Below are positions 10,410-22,329 of a stretch of 64,000 bases of DNA, piece by piece; the stretch's first letter is position 1, and the number at the start of each line of letters is the position of its first letter. Below the pieces are notes generated by a model. The model made no database searches and was not told the origin of the DNA. It worked only from the letters and a program-made list of their open reading frames with translations. Source of the DNA: Coprinus comatus (Eukaryota; Basidiomycota; Agaricomycetes; Agaricales; Agaricaceae); NCBI GenBank assembly GCA_034638255.1, contig JAWPGT010000040.1, positions 1 through 64,000 of the forward strand, written 5' to 3'. The position numbers and the translations under genes are program-made.

Positions 10410-12095
10410 CTAAAAATTCAAATCTTCTTCATCTTCAATCAGTGTTGATGCCACTTTCATGAAGCTTCGGAATTTGTCAATTCCATTGTTCTTCTTCTTC
10501 TTTTTGAAAGGTCTGTTTGATGAGGATGATTTCTTGTTGCGGGGTTTGGAGGATGAGGATTGACGTTTGGGGCATTCTCGGAAGAAATGTCCAGCATTTC
10601 CACAGGAGAAGCAGACACCTCGGCTACGACGTTCCTTTTGTCGTTCCGTAAGAACCATTCCAAGAATTAATTCAGCTTCGTTTTCTTCGTCAGATTCTTC
10701 TGAATCGGAAGAGTCAAAATCTGGGATTCCGACTTCTTCGTATTCATCGTCATCATATCGTCCAGCAGCATCAATCTCCATTGGTTCTCCTTGGGGTAGT
10801 TTGGAGATGTTGAAGTTGTGTCTCTGGTAGCTTTTTGGAGGACGAGGTTTGTGGTTGATCTGACGGATAGCTTGATCAAGTTGGGTGGCAATGGTAGTCC
10901 ATTCATCGAATGTAGTTGGTTGAGGGTAGCGAAGAGCAATGGCTTCTCGGATTTTAGGAGGGAGGGTAGAACGGAATGAATCGACTTTGTAGGCGTCATT
11001 GTCAATTCCGGCTAAGTCAAGAAGTTGTTTGACATTATTAACATGATCTTCCATATTTTGCCAAGGAAGCATGCGATAAGTCTTGAGCTTGTTGCGAGCG
11101 TCGGCAGCTTCAGCATGGGGTTGAAAAGCTCGGTCAAGACTTGTGATGAAATCACGCCATGTTCCGTATCTGTATGTTCCAGCTTCATCTTTATGAGAAC
11201 TCAAGTATTGCCTTCGGAAATGACCACAACTCCCATGAGTTAATAATTGGAGAACAACTGGTATGGCTTGTTCTGTTTGGATAGCACCATTTCGAAAGTA
11301 TTTGGGTTTCGATTGTAGGGCGAGGATGATGCTATCTTTCCAATTCTCATAATGGATGGGTTTTCCATCAAACTTTTCGATTGGGATATCGAATTTTCCA
11401 TTGTAGTTTTCTTCGGTAGGTTGGTCGGTCATTCTGGAGGGAGGACGAGCTGGGTTTCTGGGTGTAGGTGATTGAGCACGAGAATGGGTTTGTGAATTTG
11501 AGTGGATAGAAGCGTCGTCAGGTGATGAGGGATTGGGATTGGGAGGATGAGTTTGGATAGGTGATGATGTAGGGAATAAATCTAGAGCAATGATCTTGTC
11601 GCGGACTGCGTTTCTGAGGTTTGCAAGTTCGTTGCTGTAGAATAGAGTTTTGGTTTTGTCGACTTCGATATCGGTTGTAAGATTGGGGTTTTCAACGGTG
11701 GGTTGATAGAGTCCGTCAACTACCAAGTATAGGTCGTAGGTGTTGACTCGGATAAGAAGTGAGGTGGATTTATAGGGTAGTAGGAAACGGAAGATGTAGT
11801 GGATGTCGGCAGCGATTTGGGAACTTCCTGCTTCGTTGAGTTCTTGAAATCGTTTCCAGGTATCAACAAGACAACTTTGTTGGTCGTTTGAAAGTTTGAT
11901 TCCGGGTGGAAGGTACCTCCTGATTGAAGGAGTTCCAAAGGTTGTGCTGACCTCTGGGATTCGTACGGCGGAGTCAAAGAGATCAACTAGTTCTTGTTCG
12001 TTTGCGTCTCTGGATATGGGTGGTTGTCTGGAAGACGAGGGAGTGGAAGAGGAAATTCGGTGGGAGGCAATTGTGGAAACTTGGGGTGCTGCTTG
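10410..12095 (-). CDS. gag: Gypsy-A Gag (capsid/nucleocapsid) with AUG-less N-terminal extension
   Basis: The frame is open from 12,095 to the TAG at 10,412-10,410. The first ATG is at 11,432-11,430 (protein start MTDQPTEE). From there the product is about 340 residues: a retrotransposon capsid-type helical region, an acidic Asp/Glu stretch, one CCHC knuckle (CFSCGNAGHFFREC) and a Lys/Ser-rich tail. The 221 codons upstream of that ATG, in frame, have convincing protein character, with mixed hydrophobic and charged segments (for example RFLLPYKSTSLLIRVNTYDL) and then a Pro/Ser linker, but contain no Met. Either initiation uses a non-AUG codon upstream or the extension is never made. Gag packages the element RNA in cytoplasmic particles. 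pol follows in the -1 frame. Confidence 0.9.
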   Translation of the reverse strand, partial: QAAPQVSTIASHRISSSTPSSSRQPPISRDANEQELVDLFDSAVRIPEVSTTFGTPSIRRYLPPGIKLSNDQQSCLVDTWKRFQELNEAGSSQIAADIHYIFRFLLPYKSTSLLIRVNTYDLYLVVDGLYQPTVENPNLTTDIEVDKTKTLFYSNELANLRNAVRDKIIALDLFPTSSPIQTHPPNPNPSSPDDASIHSNSQTHSRAQSPTPRNPARPPSRMTDQPTEENYNGKFDIPIEKFDGKPIHYENWKDSIILALQSKPKYFRNGAIQTEQAIPVVLQLLTHGSCGHFRRQYLSSHKDEAGTYRYGTWRDFITSLDRAFQPHAEAADARNKLKTYRMLPWQNMEDHVNNVKQLLDLAGIDNDAYKVDSFRSTLPPKIREAIALRYPQPTTFDEWTTIATQLDQAIRQINHKPRPPKSYQRHNFNISKLPQGEPMEIDAAGRYDDDEYEEVGIPDFDSSDSEESDEENEAELILGMVLTERQKERRSRGVCFSCGNAGHFFRECPKRQSSSSKPRNKKSSSSNRPFKKKKKNNGIDKFRSFMKVASTLIEDEEDLNF

Positions 12096-12240
12096 CTAAA
12101 GGCAGCCCTTCTTCTTTAAGAGGGTATGTTCTCAGCCACTACTTGCTTAAGGTAGACCTGCTCGACGGCGAGGTATGTTATTAGCTACTACTTGCTTAAG
12201 GTAGTCCTGCTCGACGGCGAGGTATGTTATCAGCCTGGAT
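12085..12240 (-). repeat. Three tandem units of 49 bp in the Gypsy-A leader
   Basis: Units start with ggtatgtt on the plus strand at 12,123, 12,172 and 12,221, and each complete unit contains a cttgcttaaggtag-type core. The most gag-proximal unit is diverged and contains the TAG that opens the gag extension frame. Gypsy-B has a triple repeat of unrelated sequence in the same place. Confidence 0.75.
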
Positions 12241-12456
12241 CTTGATCCTATGCGTGAGGGTTTGTGCTAGTTTTCCAAATAATGACGGTTGCGGGTTAGG
12301 CGGTTGTCAGAGGAATAAAAGCAAGGGGTTGCAGAGACTCTGATTAGGAGTTCGCACGGAGTTGGGTTGGGGAGGGTGACGAGTGCAGAGACCTGGGTTA
12401 GAGGTTCGCGGAGGAAGACGATGACAGATATCCTGGTTAGGGATTCGTCGAGTTGT

Positions 12457-12466
12457 AGCTTAATAC
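12457..12466 (-). promoter_or_regulatory. Primer-binding site, self-priming type (Gypsy-A)
   Basis: Two nucleotides inside the 5' LTR the minus strand reads GTATTAAGCT. This is perfectly complementary to AGCTTAATAC in the same LTR at 12,725-12,716, just downstream of the TATA box. No tRNA 3'-end complement (a TGG start) is present. This is the arrangement known from the Tf1/sushi branch, where the folded 5' end of the RNA primes reverse transcription. Confidence 0.65.
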
Positions 12467-12468
12467 AA

Positions 12469-12988
12469 TGTTATAATCTTGCCTATACCTCCGTTTTGGT
12501 ATAGACGATGCTACGATGGATCTCTTCAAGATGCTCGTAGGAGGAGAACGTCTACTCAGACTGAGACTATTTTCAGGGGACGACCTCCACAGTACTCGGA
12601 CTGTAGATCACAGGTGTTCCTTACTAGTAAGCCGTTCGTGCAAGAGTTAGAGCTGACTCCAGTTCTAGGTATCAAGTTAAGGGCGATGAACGAGATAGAG
12701 TAGAAGCAACTTAGAGTATTAAGCTGAAGCTTAATCTCTGTCGCTGTCCATGTATTTATACAACTACGAGTACAGGTTGTAGGCTATGCTTGATACATGT
12801 GAGACAGGAGAGTGAAACTATCTACAGCTGAAACGGTGAGTGAAACGACAAGTGGAAGTCCGTAGAAAGTACTAGTCCGAGGCTATACGAAACAGTAGTC
12901 CAAGGCTATGTGAAACGAGTAAGAGAAAGTACACTATCGTCCATCATTAGTTCTAATGATTAGTCGTGATAAATATGAAACCGTAACA
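12469..12988 (-). repeat. Gypsy-A 5' LTR, 520 bp
   Basis: Partner of 4043-4567. It carries the element promoter (TATA box on the minus strand at 12,760-12,754). The right copy of the ATAAG duplication follows at 12,989-12,993. Confidence 0.95.
12754..12760 (-). promoter_or_regulatory. TATA box of the Gypsy-A promoter
   Basis: The minus strand reads TATAAAT, the only good TATA box in the LTR. The sequence complementary to the primer-binding site begins 35 nt downstream, at 12,725. Gypsy-B shows exactly the same 35-nt spacing, which suggests RNA synthesis starts there. Confidence 0.65.
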
Positions 12989-13384
12989 ATAAGTATATGC
13001 GAGTAGAAGTACTTATCACCATCTTCCTAGAGCGTTACGGTGGCGTGCTTCAACAAAGGAAACCTATTGTTTTATTTTTGGAAAACCTGTTGCTTTGTTG
13101 TTAAGTAAGCTTTTGATAGCACGCTTAAATTAAGCTGATTGTCAAAATCTTTTGTCTGTAGGTTCGTGTTTGCTCTCTTACAGGTATAGCTGCACAATCA
13201 CATGCGAAACATTGAAAGCTGCATGGATATGTAAAATTTACAATTAAAAACAGGCGGAAGCAAAAGTATTAGCATAACATTCATTATAAACAGTACACAA
13301 AAGAAATGAACAGGCTTCCAAGAAAATACTAATACAACATTCAATCTCAATCAAAGATATCAATATCGCACAAAGCAATCACAA

Positions 13385-16300
13385 TTACTCTTCCTCTTCC
13401 TCTTCTATTGTAGCCTGTCTCGTGGCTTTCCTTCTAGCAGAGGCTACGATTACAAAGAAGAATATCACATCAGGACTGGTCGACAAAACAAAACTCAAAC
13501 TTACGTTTTCGTACAGCAGCACGCTTCTTGGCTTTACGTTTCTCTTTCTCAACTTTCTTTTGCATCGCCTCGTCCTCTTCTCCTTGAATCTTGTTTTCCT
13601 CCAAAATCTACAAAAAGCAAAAATTTAGTCAATCAATCAAAGTAAATATACCTGAGGGGAGGCGTACCTTTTCAAATTCATCTAGCTCCGTATCTGGCTT
13701 ATCTTTCGACTTGTTGCTTCTAGCCTGTAGAACTCAAGAGTCAGGACATATCATTGAACAAAATGGCCAGAGAGGTTACCTTGTTCAGGATATCAGCGAA
13801 TCTCTTATACACTTCTTCCTCATGTAACTTGTCACGATAAAATTGTAGGCCTTCAATCAACTTCTTCATCGACCTTTCACTCTTGAAAGGTAACAAAGAT
13901 AAGCAGAACGCAATATCCCTCCATTGTCTAGGTTCATCTGAAAGACGGAACCTCTGACACAACTTCTCAACAATATTCTCTGCTTGTTTTTCCTACAGAA
14001 AGAGACACATAACTTAGTACCTCGTTATAAACGAAGATATTATTGAATAAAACATACTTTATCAATAAAACCAAAGATAAATCGCAAAATATTCTGGAAA
14101 ACCTCCTCATCAACTGCAAATTCACCAGTCGACAAATGACTAATAACTGCACAAACACACATTAACACTCTTATACTGTCAACAACAAAAAAAAGAGACA
14201 TACCATCAGGCAAATTATTATAAATTGCATTCTCCTTCCCAGAAAGTTCCTTAAAGAACAACTTTGCCAAATCCGAAATCCTCTTATCCTGATCTTCCAA
14301 ACATTTCGCCATTTCACCAAGTTGTCCTTTAACCTTGACCATTCCATTCAAAATCAAATGAGTCAACACCATCAACGTATTTTTCTTCACTTGAACAACC
14401 CCGTCAGATAGTCCTTTATAAAGTTCATGCGAGTTCTCATCAAATATAGAAGAGAACGATACAGCAACATCACCAAGAGCGATGACAACATTACTACGTA
14501 TCGTCGCATCTTTTGAAGTATCAAGGATTCTGAATAGAAGATGGTGATGCTCCTCACAGAACTTGGAGCTTACGCAAAGGAACTTGCTGAGCGAGATGAT
14601 AGCTGTGGTTCGTAGGAGCGGATTCTATTTGAAATTTTCGGAATTAAGTTTGAGTTATGCACTCTGGCAAGCTACAAAAAGAACGAACCTTGAACTTGTG
14701 CGGACTTCCGCATATATGGACTAACATTGGTCCAAACAACTTTAACAAAGAACCATCGCCATACAACAATTCAGATTCTCGAACTGTTGCAATATGATCT
14801 CCAATTTCATCTTCCGCGTTTCCGGCTACTTGATCAAGTTCTTCACTCTCCCTTTCTTTGGCTGTCTTAGCATTTCCAGCAAGGGCCTGCTTATCCGCTA
14901 TCCATTTGTGTATAAGTTTCCAAGAAAGAGGAAATAATCATCATAACCACATACCAGCTGTCTTTTCGTCTTTCTGTCTCTTCCACTCCCTTTCTATCAA
15001 TTCCAGAAATACGATCTCCTTGATAGCAACATGACCAACAACAAAAAGTAACTGACTCAACTCAAAAGCATCACCAGCATCTTTCTTCCCACCTTTATTA
15101 GCTTGAATCTGTGAAGGCGCTTGTGACAAAGTAACATCCGCTTGAGACATCGTTACATCTCCATCTCCACCTTGATCTTCCTCATCACTCTTCTCTTTAT
15201 CTTCCCCACAGCCTCCATTATCCGCATTTATTTCATCAGTTTCCATTTCATCAACATTTTTCTCCTTTGGCGTAAATGCCAACTTTGTCAAATTCTTGAT
15301 TAAACGTGCACACCATTCATCTGGATGTTCGCTGAGGGCATACACAGTATTGATAGCTTGTTCCGCCAACCCAAACCACTCTCTCTGCCGACAAGGTCTT
15401 TCCACAGCTCTGTTCAACGCCTCGAATAATCCATGATCCATACTATATCTGATATTATCATCTTTAAGTGAACCCTTGACCTTCTTTGCGCTTCCAGTCA
15501 AGCGTTGTAAAGCAACGCAAGTATATCTTGCTAATTCAAGATCAAGCTAGAATGAATTAAAATATATGCGTTAGTATATCAATTAAATTATTAATAATTT
15601 TATGGAAGAGAAATAACGCTTACTCTACCAAGCCTTCCAAGTCACACTTTCATCATTGTTTCGATATGGGGTACAAGAATATCCTTGTTTGCCAGTGCCA
15701 ACATTCCAAGAATGATAATTGCTGCACGTCGTTGGGCATTAGGAATCATTTTCGTTGTACCTAAACAAAGTTCAATCAATCAATTAAACCTATGTCACAA
15801 CAATTGAAGAAAAAAGGGCGTACTGTAAATTGTCCAAAGTCTGTTGACCACGTTATCATTGACATGATTTTCTTCCATCATAACGCGCATCATCTCTTCC
15901 AAACTAGTTAGTTCGGCAAGGGTGGCATCATAGGTACGCCTAATCAAATCCAGACATCAGAAAAGGTTTTTGAAAAAGAAAAATCCATAGTATATTCCGA
16001 ATTACTCACTCAATCATATTCTTCGCAACTCGACTGATTTCCTCCTTATCATCACCAGCATCCGGGAAGTACAACTCCCTGTATGCTCTCACTAATTCCT
16101 GACGGACACCTTTGGCCTCCTTCCCACCTTCCGAAGTCGGGGTATTATTATCCTTGACCCAAATTAGATGAAGCATTTTTCTGACACCCTCCTACATATT
16201 AGGTTATGAGCAAAATGTTACGATAAACTATTTTACAAAGCATACCTGAGCTCCTTCCAGTTCGTACTGATACGCAAGGCGATAGAACTTCATAGTCTCA

Positions 16301-18657
16301 AGAACTTCAGCTTTGTTAGTCGAACCTAAAAGCTGCGAGAGAATCTCCATAGCTCCTTCTATGAGATGCATGAAGGTAAGCGCTTCAGCATAATATTTTT
16401 TCTTAAGTTTTAGACGAAGTAATTCATCTGCTTCGAGGGCAGCGAGTGCAGCTTGTTCTTGAGTCACAGCGTTCATATCTATTTGCGACTTTCTCGGCTT
16501 GAGTTTGGATGGTCTGGGCTTCTTTTTCTTTGGTGTTCGTGGTTCTTCACCATCAACGGACATTGAATCATCATCCTCAACTTCATCATCACCAGCTCCT
16601 TCTTCATCTTCGTCAACGTCCATAGAATCATCATCAGAATTGCGCTTCTTGGACCTTAGGAAAACGAGCATGAGCATATGGAATAACACAGACCAAAAAG
16701 AATATCACTCACTTTTTCTTTTTCCTCCTTGGTGTTGCGTCTTCCCCTTCCTCGTCATCGCTTCCATCCGGTTCAGTATCACCATCTTCATCTTCATTCT
16801 CCTCCCCATCTTTAGCTTCCTGTTGACTTTCCAAAACCGAAGACCCAAATTTACTCTCCACTTTCTCCAGCTCCTTCTTAACACTCTCATATTCATTCTC
16901 CCAAAGATCATGTGTCAACAAACCACCATGCATCATACCATAAGGATGAGTATCCAACAACTGGATCAAAAGTGAAACTGCAGCTTTTCGAACGGTGGAA
17001 GCTTTATCTTCCAGAGCAGCTACAGCAGCTCTAGTACTAGCCAGTCTCTGTTTTGGGAATTTCGGTGTCTTGATGTCGAATACCTTCGAAAGTACCGCGA
17101 AAACTTTAGTTCGAACATAAGACGAAAGATCTAAAATGCGTTCATGTAAAAGATCAAAAAGTCCATTGATCTTTTTTTGTGTTTGTTTTGGATCGTCGTC
17201 ATTTTCAGCAGTAGCAAGTTCGTGAATCAAGTATCCAATCACTTCAACTAATGCAATACGCATGGGATAGGCCTTTTATACCATGAAGTATTGAGTCCTG
17301 TTCACTAAAAGCAGAAAAAAAATAGCATATACACACCTCAAAGTCCAATTGTCCCAACAGCAAACTAAGTTGCTTCAACACCGAACGTGGGGAGAGTCTC
17401 GCAAACTCGATTAAAAATCTTGAAAAATGCCTTGGACCCTTGTTATCTTGCGCATTAAACGTTTTACTAGTGATTTCCCTCAAAATCTCATCACCAAGCT
17501 GAGTGTGATCATAGGTCGTCGCAAGAACATGTAAACATGTTTCTGGTAGATGCTCGAAGAATTGGAGGTTCTGGATGATATTCATATGTGTGGCAACGAT
17601 CTGGTTGTGGTGTTTGACGGAAACACATATAACCTTCATGGCGCCAAGTTTGATATTCTCTACCTTCATGTACTGTTCCTTTTCAAGTACATGATACGCT
17701 GGTTTGACCAAGCAACTGACACCAATGATCAACATACAGTCAAAGTAACCAAAGACAAAAACGCCCCTGACGAACGCCTCTCGTTCGGCACTTGTAGTCT
17801 ACATCCTTAGTGTCTGTAATCTGACCGAATCCGGAGCTTGTGCTACATGTATACCCATAGGAATGGCAATAGCTACAAACGGAAAGTGAGAAAAAAACAT
17901 TCAATCAAGCCACAATGAAACTCACGAGATTCTGCCATTGAATTCAAGAACATATTTCGTTGGAATTGTAGGTGGACGTTATGCAAATTAAGTTTTGCCA
18001 GGAAAGCATTCTTTTCCGCCTGATAACACGATTAGAAACACAGTCATAACAACCGAAAACGTAGATAAAACCCACCTTGGTCAACGATGATCTCGGAAAC
18101 GATATAAACCACTCCAACAACATATTAAAACTGCTCATTATTTTGATCTTTCAGCGACCAAACGAAACCAAAAAAAAAAAAAAACCATCAGATATCAACC
18201 ACACAAAGCGAAAGCATACGAAAAAAAAATAACAAACAGACCCACTTTGCTGTTTCAACATTGCTATCAACACATCCCGGCATAATCACAATCCACCCCT
18301 TTAGAAACCACACCACCATCATTATTCAATCCTGGTGAAACGCCCACACCCACACCAACACCCAACAATAACGACAACGACTTCCTTTGTTGTTGTCCTG
18401 TCATACCAATTCCAAAAGCCATCCCTTCATATTGTTGAAAAGTCTCTTCAATCTCTTCCAACAAATCCACCATTATTCGTCTTACTATCGTACGCCGCGC
18501 ATAATCTATGAACTTCAACAGCATCAATAGTTGAAATATCCTTTGCTGTTCTTGTCGTTGTCATTGCCCTGGTCGTTTTTGTTGTCGTAGTTTTGGTAGT
18601 AGTTTTGGTAATAGCGGCAGCCCTCCTTCGAGTCGTCCTCGCGGGTTGTTGTGACAT
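13385..18657 (-). CDS. cnd1: Condensin complex subunit 1 (CND1/YCS4/NCAPD2 family)
   Basis: An intron-rich gene encoding the HEAT-repeat subunit of condensin, which compacts mitotic chromosomes. Exons read in order give the N-terminal CND1 region (LLEWFISFPRSSL; the block starting NLQFFEHLPETCLHVLATTY), the conserved block starting MRIALVEVIGYLIHELATAE, the PKFPKQRLASTRAAVAALED motif with HPYGMMHGG, an acidic patch, the ETMKFYRLAYQYELEGAQ motif, and the C-terminal CND1 region (VKKNTLMVLTHLILNGMVKV). The gene ends in a Lys/Arg-rich then Glu-rich tail with TAA at 13,387-13,385. The ATG at 18,657 opens a Thr/Lys/Arg-rich N-terminus. The exon structure between there and 18,270 is uncertain because two frames alternate; an ATG at 18,527 is the alternative. 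A (Gly-Val)n stretch lies near 18,345. This is the only core-cell gene in the window. The 5' third is duplicated at 51.7-52.9 kb. Confidence 0.9.
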
Positions 18658-19656
18658 TAGTGAAGGATTGTCGTTTTCTGTGAGTGAATTGAGATTATTT
18701 CTAGACGATGTTGCTCTGGATAACGTCCTCTTGTGTATGGGTATAGTTGATCACAAACAAAACTATACGTCCACTGGAAATGTTCTGTGATGTCACGTGT
18801 AACTAACTATACTCTATCTAACCGGCAGTTGAAACCGCGACTCACTACTGTTTCTTTGCAATACAGAAGAACCCATTATATTAGGTCTTTGTTCAAGCCT
18901 ATCGCTACTCAAATTAATCTTTCAAACATTGTGTGACTAGTTGTGTATGTCCGGTGCAGTTTGGTTGGCCGAAGATATTAGAGAGGTAGGAGAGAGAATT
19001 TGGCAGTGATGTTCGTCAAATATATACGCCACGTGAAGAAACACTGCAGTAACCAGTAGTATCCTCGATGAGAATGACTGGAAATATCAGTATAACAATG
19101 CAACGAGAATACTAGACTCAAAGTCTACACCTTATCAACAGCTGTTATCAAATAGGCATGTACTTGTCATCGTCAATGGTCATGGCCCCCCTCAATTTCA
19201 AACAAAGACCTCGTACTTGCTTCTCATCATTCCGGACCCGAACACCTAGCTTTCAACCCCAATCTCAATCTCAGCCTCGATCTGCGGCAGTTGAAACCCC
19301 GTATATTAATATACTCGAGTACAATTTGTAAAAATAAAGTAGAGATGTGTATTTCATTCGGGAAGGCGTGAATACAAATATCCATGTGTATGTGGAGGGT
19401 ACGAGTTTGAATATGGGTGTTGTCTAAGTGAATGGTTTGCAGCAAGATGAATGATGCATTTAAGGAAGGCAATGTTTTTCAAAGTCGACAATTTTATTAG
19501 TTTCAAAGATTCAAAATGAAGTATACTGGGGCGTTTGAATACAAACTGAACAAATCCCCACAACGTGGCGATGACGACTTCCCTCATTTCCTACATCTGA
19601 CAACTCCTTTACTCCCAGGAAGATTACAATCCTAACTCATCGTTTCGAGGATTAGA
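18658..19656. other. Intergenic region between CND1 and DUF6535 copy B
   Basis: This holds the CND1 upstream region and the DUF6535 downstream region. I see no further gene. It is repeated in unit 2 (52,938-53,952), and about 500 bp of it is repeated, inverted, at 2410-2645. Confidence 0.6.
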
Positions 19657-22329
19657 TCAATGGGGTTGGTTAGTGTCTTCGTTATGAGTCAGGGGCGGAG
19701 TGCGTGAGGCGGTTTCCAAGTCTTGAGATACAGTCGTAGTGTCGTTAGGGAGAGGAAAAGAGAGCTGACCAGATTCACTGCTCTGTTTGACACCGAAACG
19801 TTCGATCGGAAATTGAACAAGTGGAATTCCTTCTCCAGTATGAGGATCGATACTGTTGTTGTCGGATGAATAATGTTCGGAACGTTGAGATGACGATGGT
19901 AGAATAGGAGAAACTACTACAGGTGTGATGTCTGTTTCTGCATTGGATTTCATGGTCTCGGGTGTGGCAACGATGGGTAGAGCAGTAGACTGTATGGCTG
20001 AAGCGACTTGACCAGGTGTTTCGTCTTGTAGGTCTTCGTGTCCCAGTAAATTATTATCTATATTATTGGAAGAGATAAATTCGAGACGTACCAGGAGTCC
20101 GTATATGCTCTGCTCTACTCTACCCGACCTTTCACCACTAGATCCAATGTCCTGATATCGACGCCATAACTCCCTCAATTTGTTGTTGAAATCATCTATC
20201 AGGGCCCATACAGGCTTCAGGTCTTCTTGCCGGCGAGGATGAGGGAGTGTGCGTGGAATGGTGAATTTATCTGGGTGGAGAACCGAATCTCTTGAAGGTG
20301 AGTCTTGAATGTGTTCTTCAGCAGCAGATAGTATTGCACTGAAAGTTGGTTTGAGGATAGAGAGACGTTTAGATAATCCATGCGAGTGTTGTATGATGTG
20401 TTTAGTGTAGAGGAAGATGCGATCCAATGATTTGTCTTTGGCAATGAGATGCTTCGAGGTAAGGTTTTGTATGATTTCAAGGAATTCGTCTGTAGTGGCT
20501 GAGGAATAGTGGTGGTTAGAGAGAGATGGCAGAGTAGATGAGAAGACGAACCAGAGTAGATAAAGCATTCATTACAATCCACAAGCAGATCACCAAGTAT
20601 GGGTGCAACAACCTCATAGTCCGTCGAGTCCACAAAACAAAAGGCGTAGGTGAATGCGTAGACCAACGAACCACAGTAATGCTCTAAACCACGATCCGCA
20701 TCCCGGTATTTGTTGACGAGATGACGTATGAGAGGAAGTGATGTCCTTGGATGCTTGCACAGCTCATCCAAAATGGGACGTGTCGAATACCACTCCAACA
20801 AATTGTGATCAATCATGTCACAGACAATAGCAACTGCATTCTCTGGAGTAACCCACGTAGTCTCAGATCTCCTCAAGCCAGAGACAACTTCTTGTACGAA
20901 ACCTGGAGCAAGTATTGTTAGAAAGAATATACCCAATGCATAGCTTGACATTTACCTTTCCAATCGAAGTAGTGATATAACATTACATCTGACCAAGCCT
21001 GAACACCAGTATTTTCCAAAGATATATTGCATTCTGCACAAGCCTCAACTATCCCCTTGGCCCAAAGAGCCCTCCAACGTATCCCATTATCATTATTCTC
21101 CATAAATAACCTCAATAAATTGAGTTCCTCCCATTCCCACTTGACGGTGTTGTGTTCTTTTTCTTTCAGCATCATCCGTGACCCCTGGCAAGAAGCAAAG
21201 TACATACAGCAATACACATCCTCAGCAACCTTAGTCGTTTGCCTATACTCTTGTGATATCCATGATAATTGATGGTAAATTGATCTAACAGCACCCACAC
21301 TCTCTTTCCACCTTTTTACACCCCTAGTGTCGTAATCCATCCAACTGCGAATACCCTCCAAATGTTTCAACCATTGAAATTCGGCATTAAACAAGTCCAA
21401 CAACCGCCGGAGAATGTAGGTAAGGCCTCGAAGCAAGAGGTGAAATAACCAAGATTGAGGTGACCTGTATGGACAAAGTACAGGTGGGTTCGTCTGGGTG
21501 TATATGACTTCCAATTAGTACCAGATAAGTTGCCCAGTTGGGAGAATCGAGGTAAAGAGGATAAAGGAACCCAATATAGCAACAAGTACGGTTATGGGTA
21601 TTGACGCAAGTGATTTCGATTCCCATTGTGAGACCATGAACCCAACGAAGAAGAGTCCAAGTGCGAGGAGAAGGAAGAGTGGTAGCATGTTTAGAAGTGC
21701 CAGAACACCCCAGGACCGGAGGCTCTCGTGACGTTGGTATTGAAGTAACAGGTCATCTTTGTTCGACACGCCCGTGATGTTCTTACCAAACTGTCGCAGC
21801 CACTGTAGACAAACAATTCCTCCCACGACCGCCACAAGACTAAGTGCGAGGCTGACTGAGTACAACGCATTGATACGCTGGGCGTAGAGGGATGGTACAG
21901 CTTCTGGGTTGAGGTTGATTGGAAGATTTGGTTGTGTGTTTGACTGGTTGTTGAGTTGTTGGATGAGCGTTTGTAGTAAGAGTATCGTCTCCTCTGCAGG
22001 GTCGCCCTGCACTGCCTTTGCGGCTTCGATGGTGAAAGCTGCGACGATTCCGGAAAAGAGACCAGCCTGTAGAGTGTCGTCAGGAGCATATTTAGAATGT
22101 AGGATTATACTTACGAATATCAGAAGATTTTGCAATTCTCCTGTCCAACTCTCATATGTTTCTTTCGTGAGGAGCTCCCCCTTTCTATTCAAATCTTCCC
22201 ATCTTTTCGCATCTGCCTCGTCGTCAACAATCTTCAAGTTCTAAGTGCACATATATACGGATTTCTTTAACTCATGACCCTACAAAGAGGTTCACTACTT
22301 ACCGGATCTAAACCTTTCGAAGCTGCCAT
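19657..22329 (-). pseudogene. DUF6535 family gene, copy B, with premature stop
   Basis: Start MAASKGLDP at 22,329, then an intron (GTAAGT donor) and the DUF6535 core with KGELLTKETYESWTGELQ and two to three hydrophobic segments. Near 21,515 small indels relative to copies A and C turn the reading after QLIW into a stop (TAC TAA), and reading resumes in the 198-codon frame downstream. Later introns (near 20,880-20,960 and 20,480-20,580) join the C-terminal frames. The C-terminal Ser/Thr/Pro tail ends at 19,657 and is longer than in copy C. The function of DUF6535 is unknown; the hydrophobic segments suggest a membrane protein. Unless the 21,515 change is a sequencing error, this copy is a pseudogene. 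Confidence 0.8.

Larger units (their letters stand above)
4043..12988 (-). mobile_element. Gypsy-A: complete Ty3/Gypsy chromovirus LTR retrotransposon
   Basis: An 8.9-kb element whose LTRs begin TGTTA and end TAACA and are flanked by the 5-bp duplication ATAAG (4038-4042 and 12989-12993). In element order it carries a 5' LTR, an ATG-free leader with three tandem 49-bp units, gag, pol (protease, reverse transcriptase, RNase H, integrase, chromodomain), then two overlapping extra frames in the env position, then the 3' LTR. The LTRs differ by a 5-bp indel (atttc present near 4150, absent near 12,576) and otherwise look the same. With intact gag and pol frames, this is a young, potentially active copy. 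It sits downstream of CND1. Confidence 0.95.

Noticed and set aside
13385..18657. First impression of a cohesin SA/SCC3-type HEAT protein
   Set aside because: The motifs MRIALVEVIGYLIHELA, PKFPKQRLASTRAAV and HPYGMMHGG are those of condensin CND1, not cohesin.
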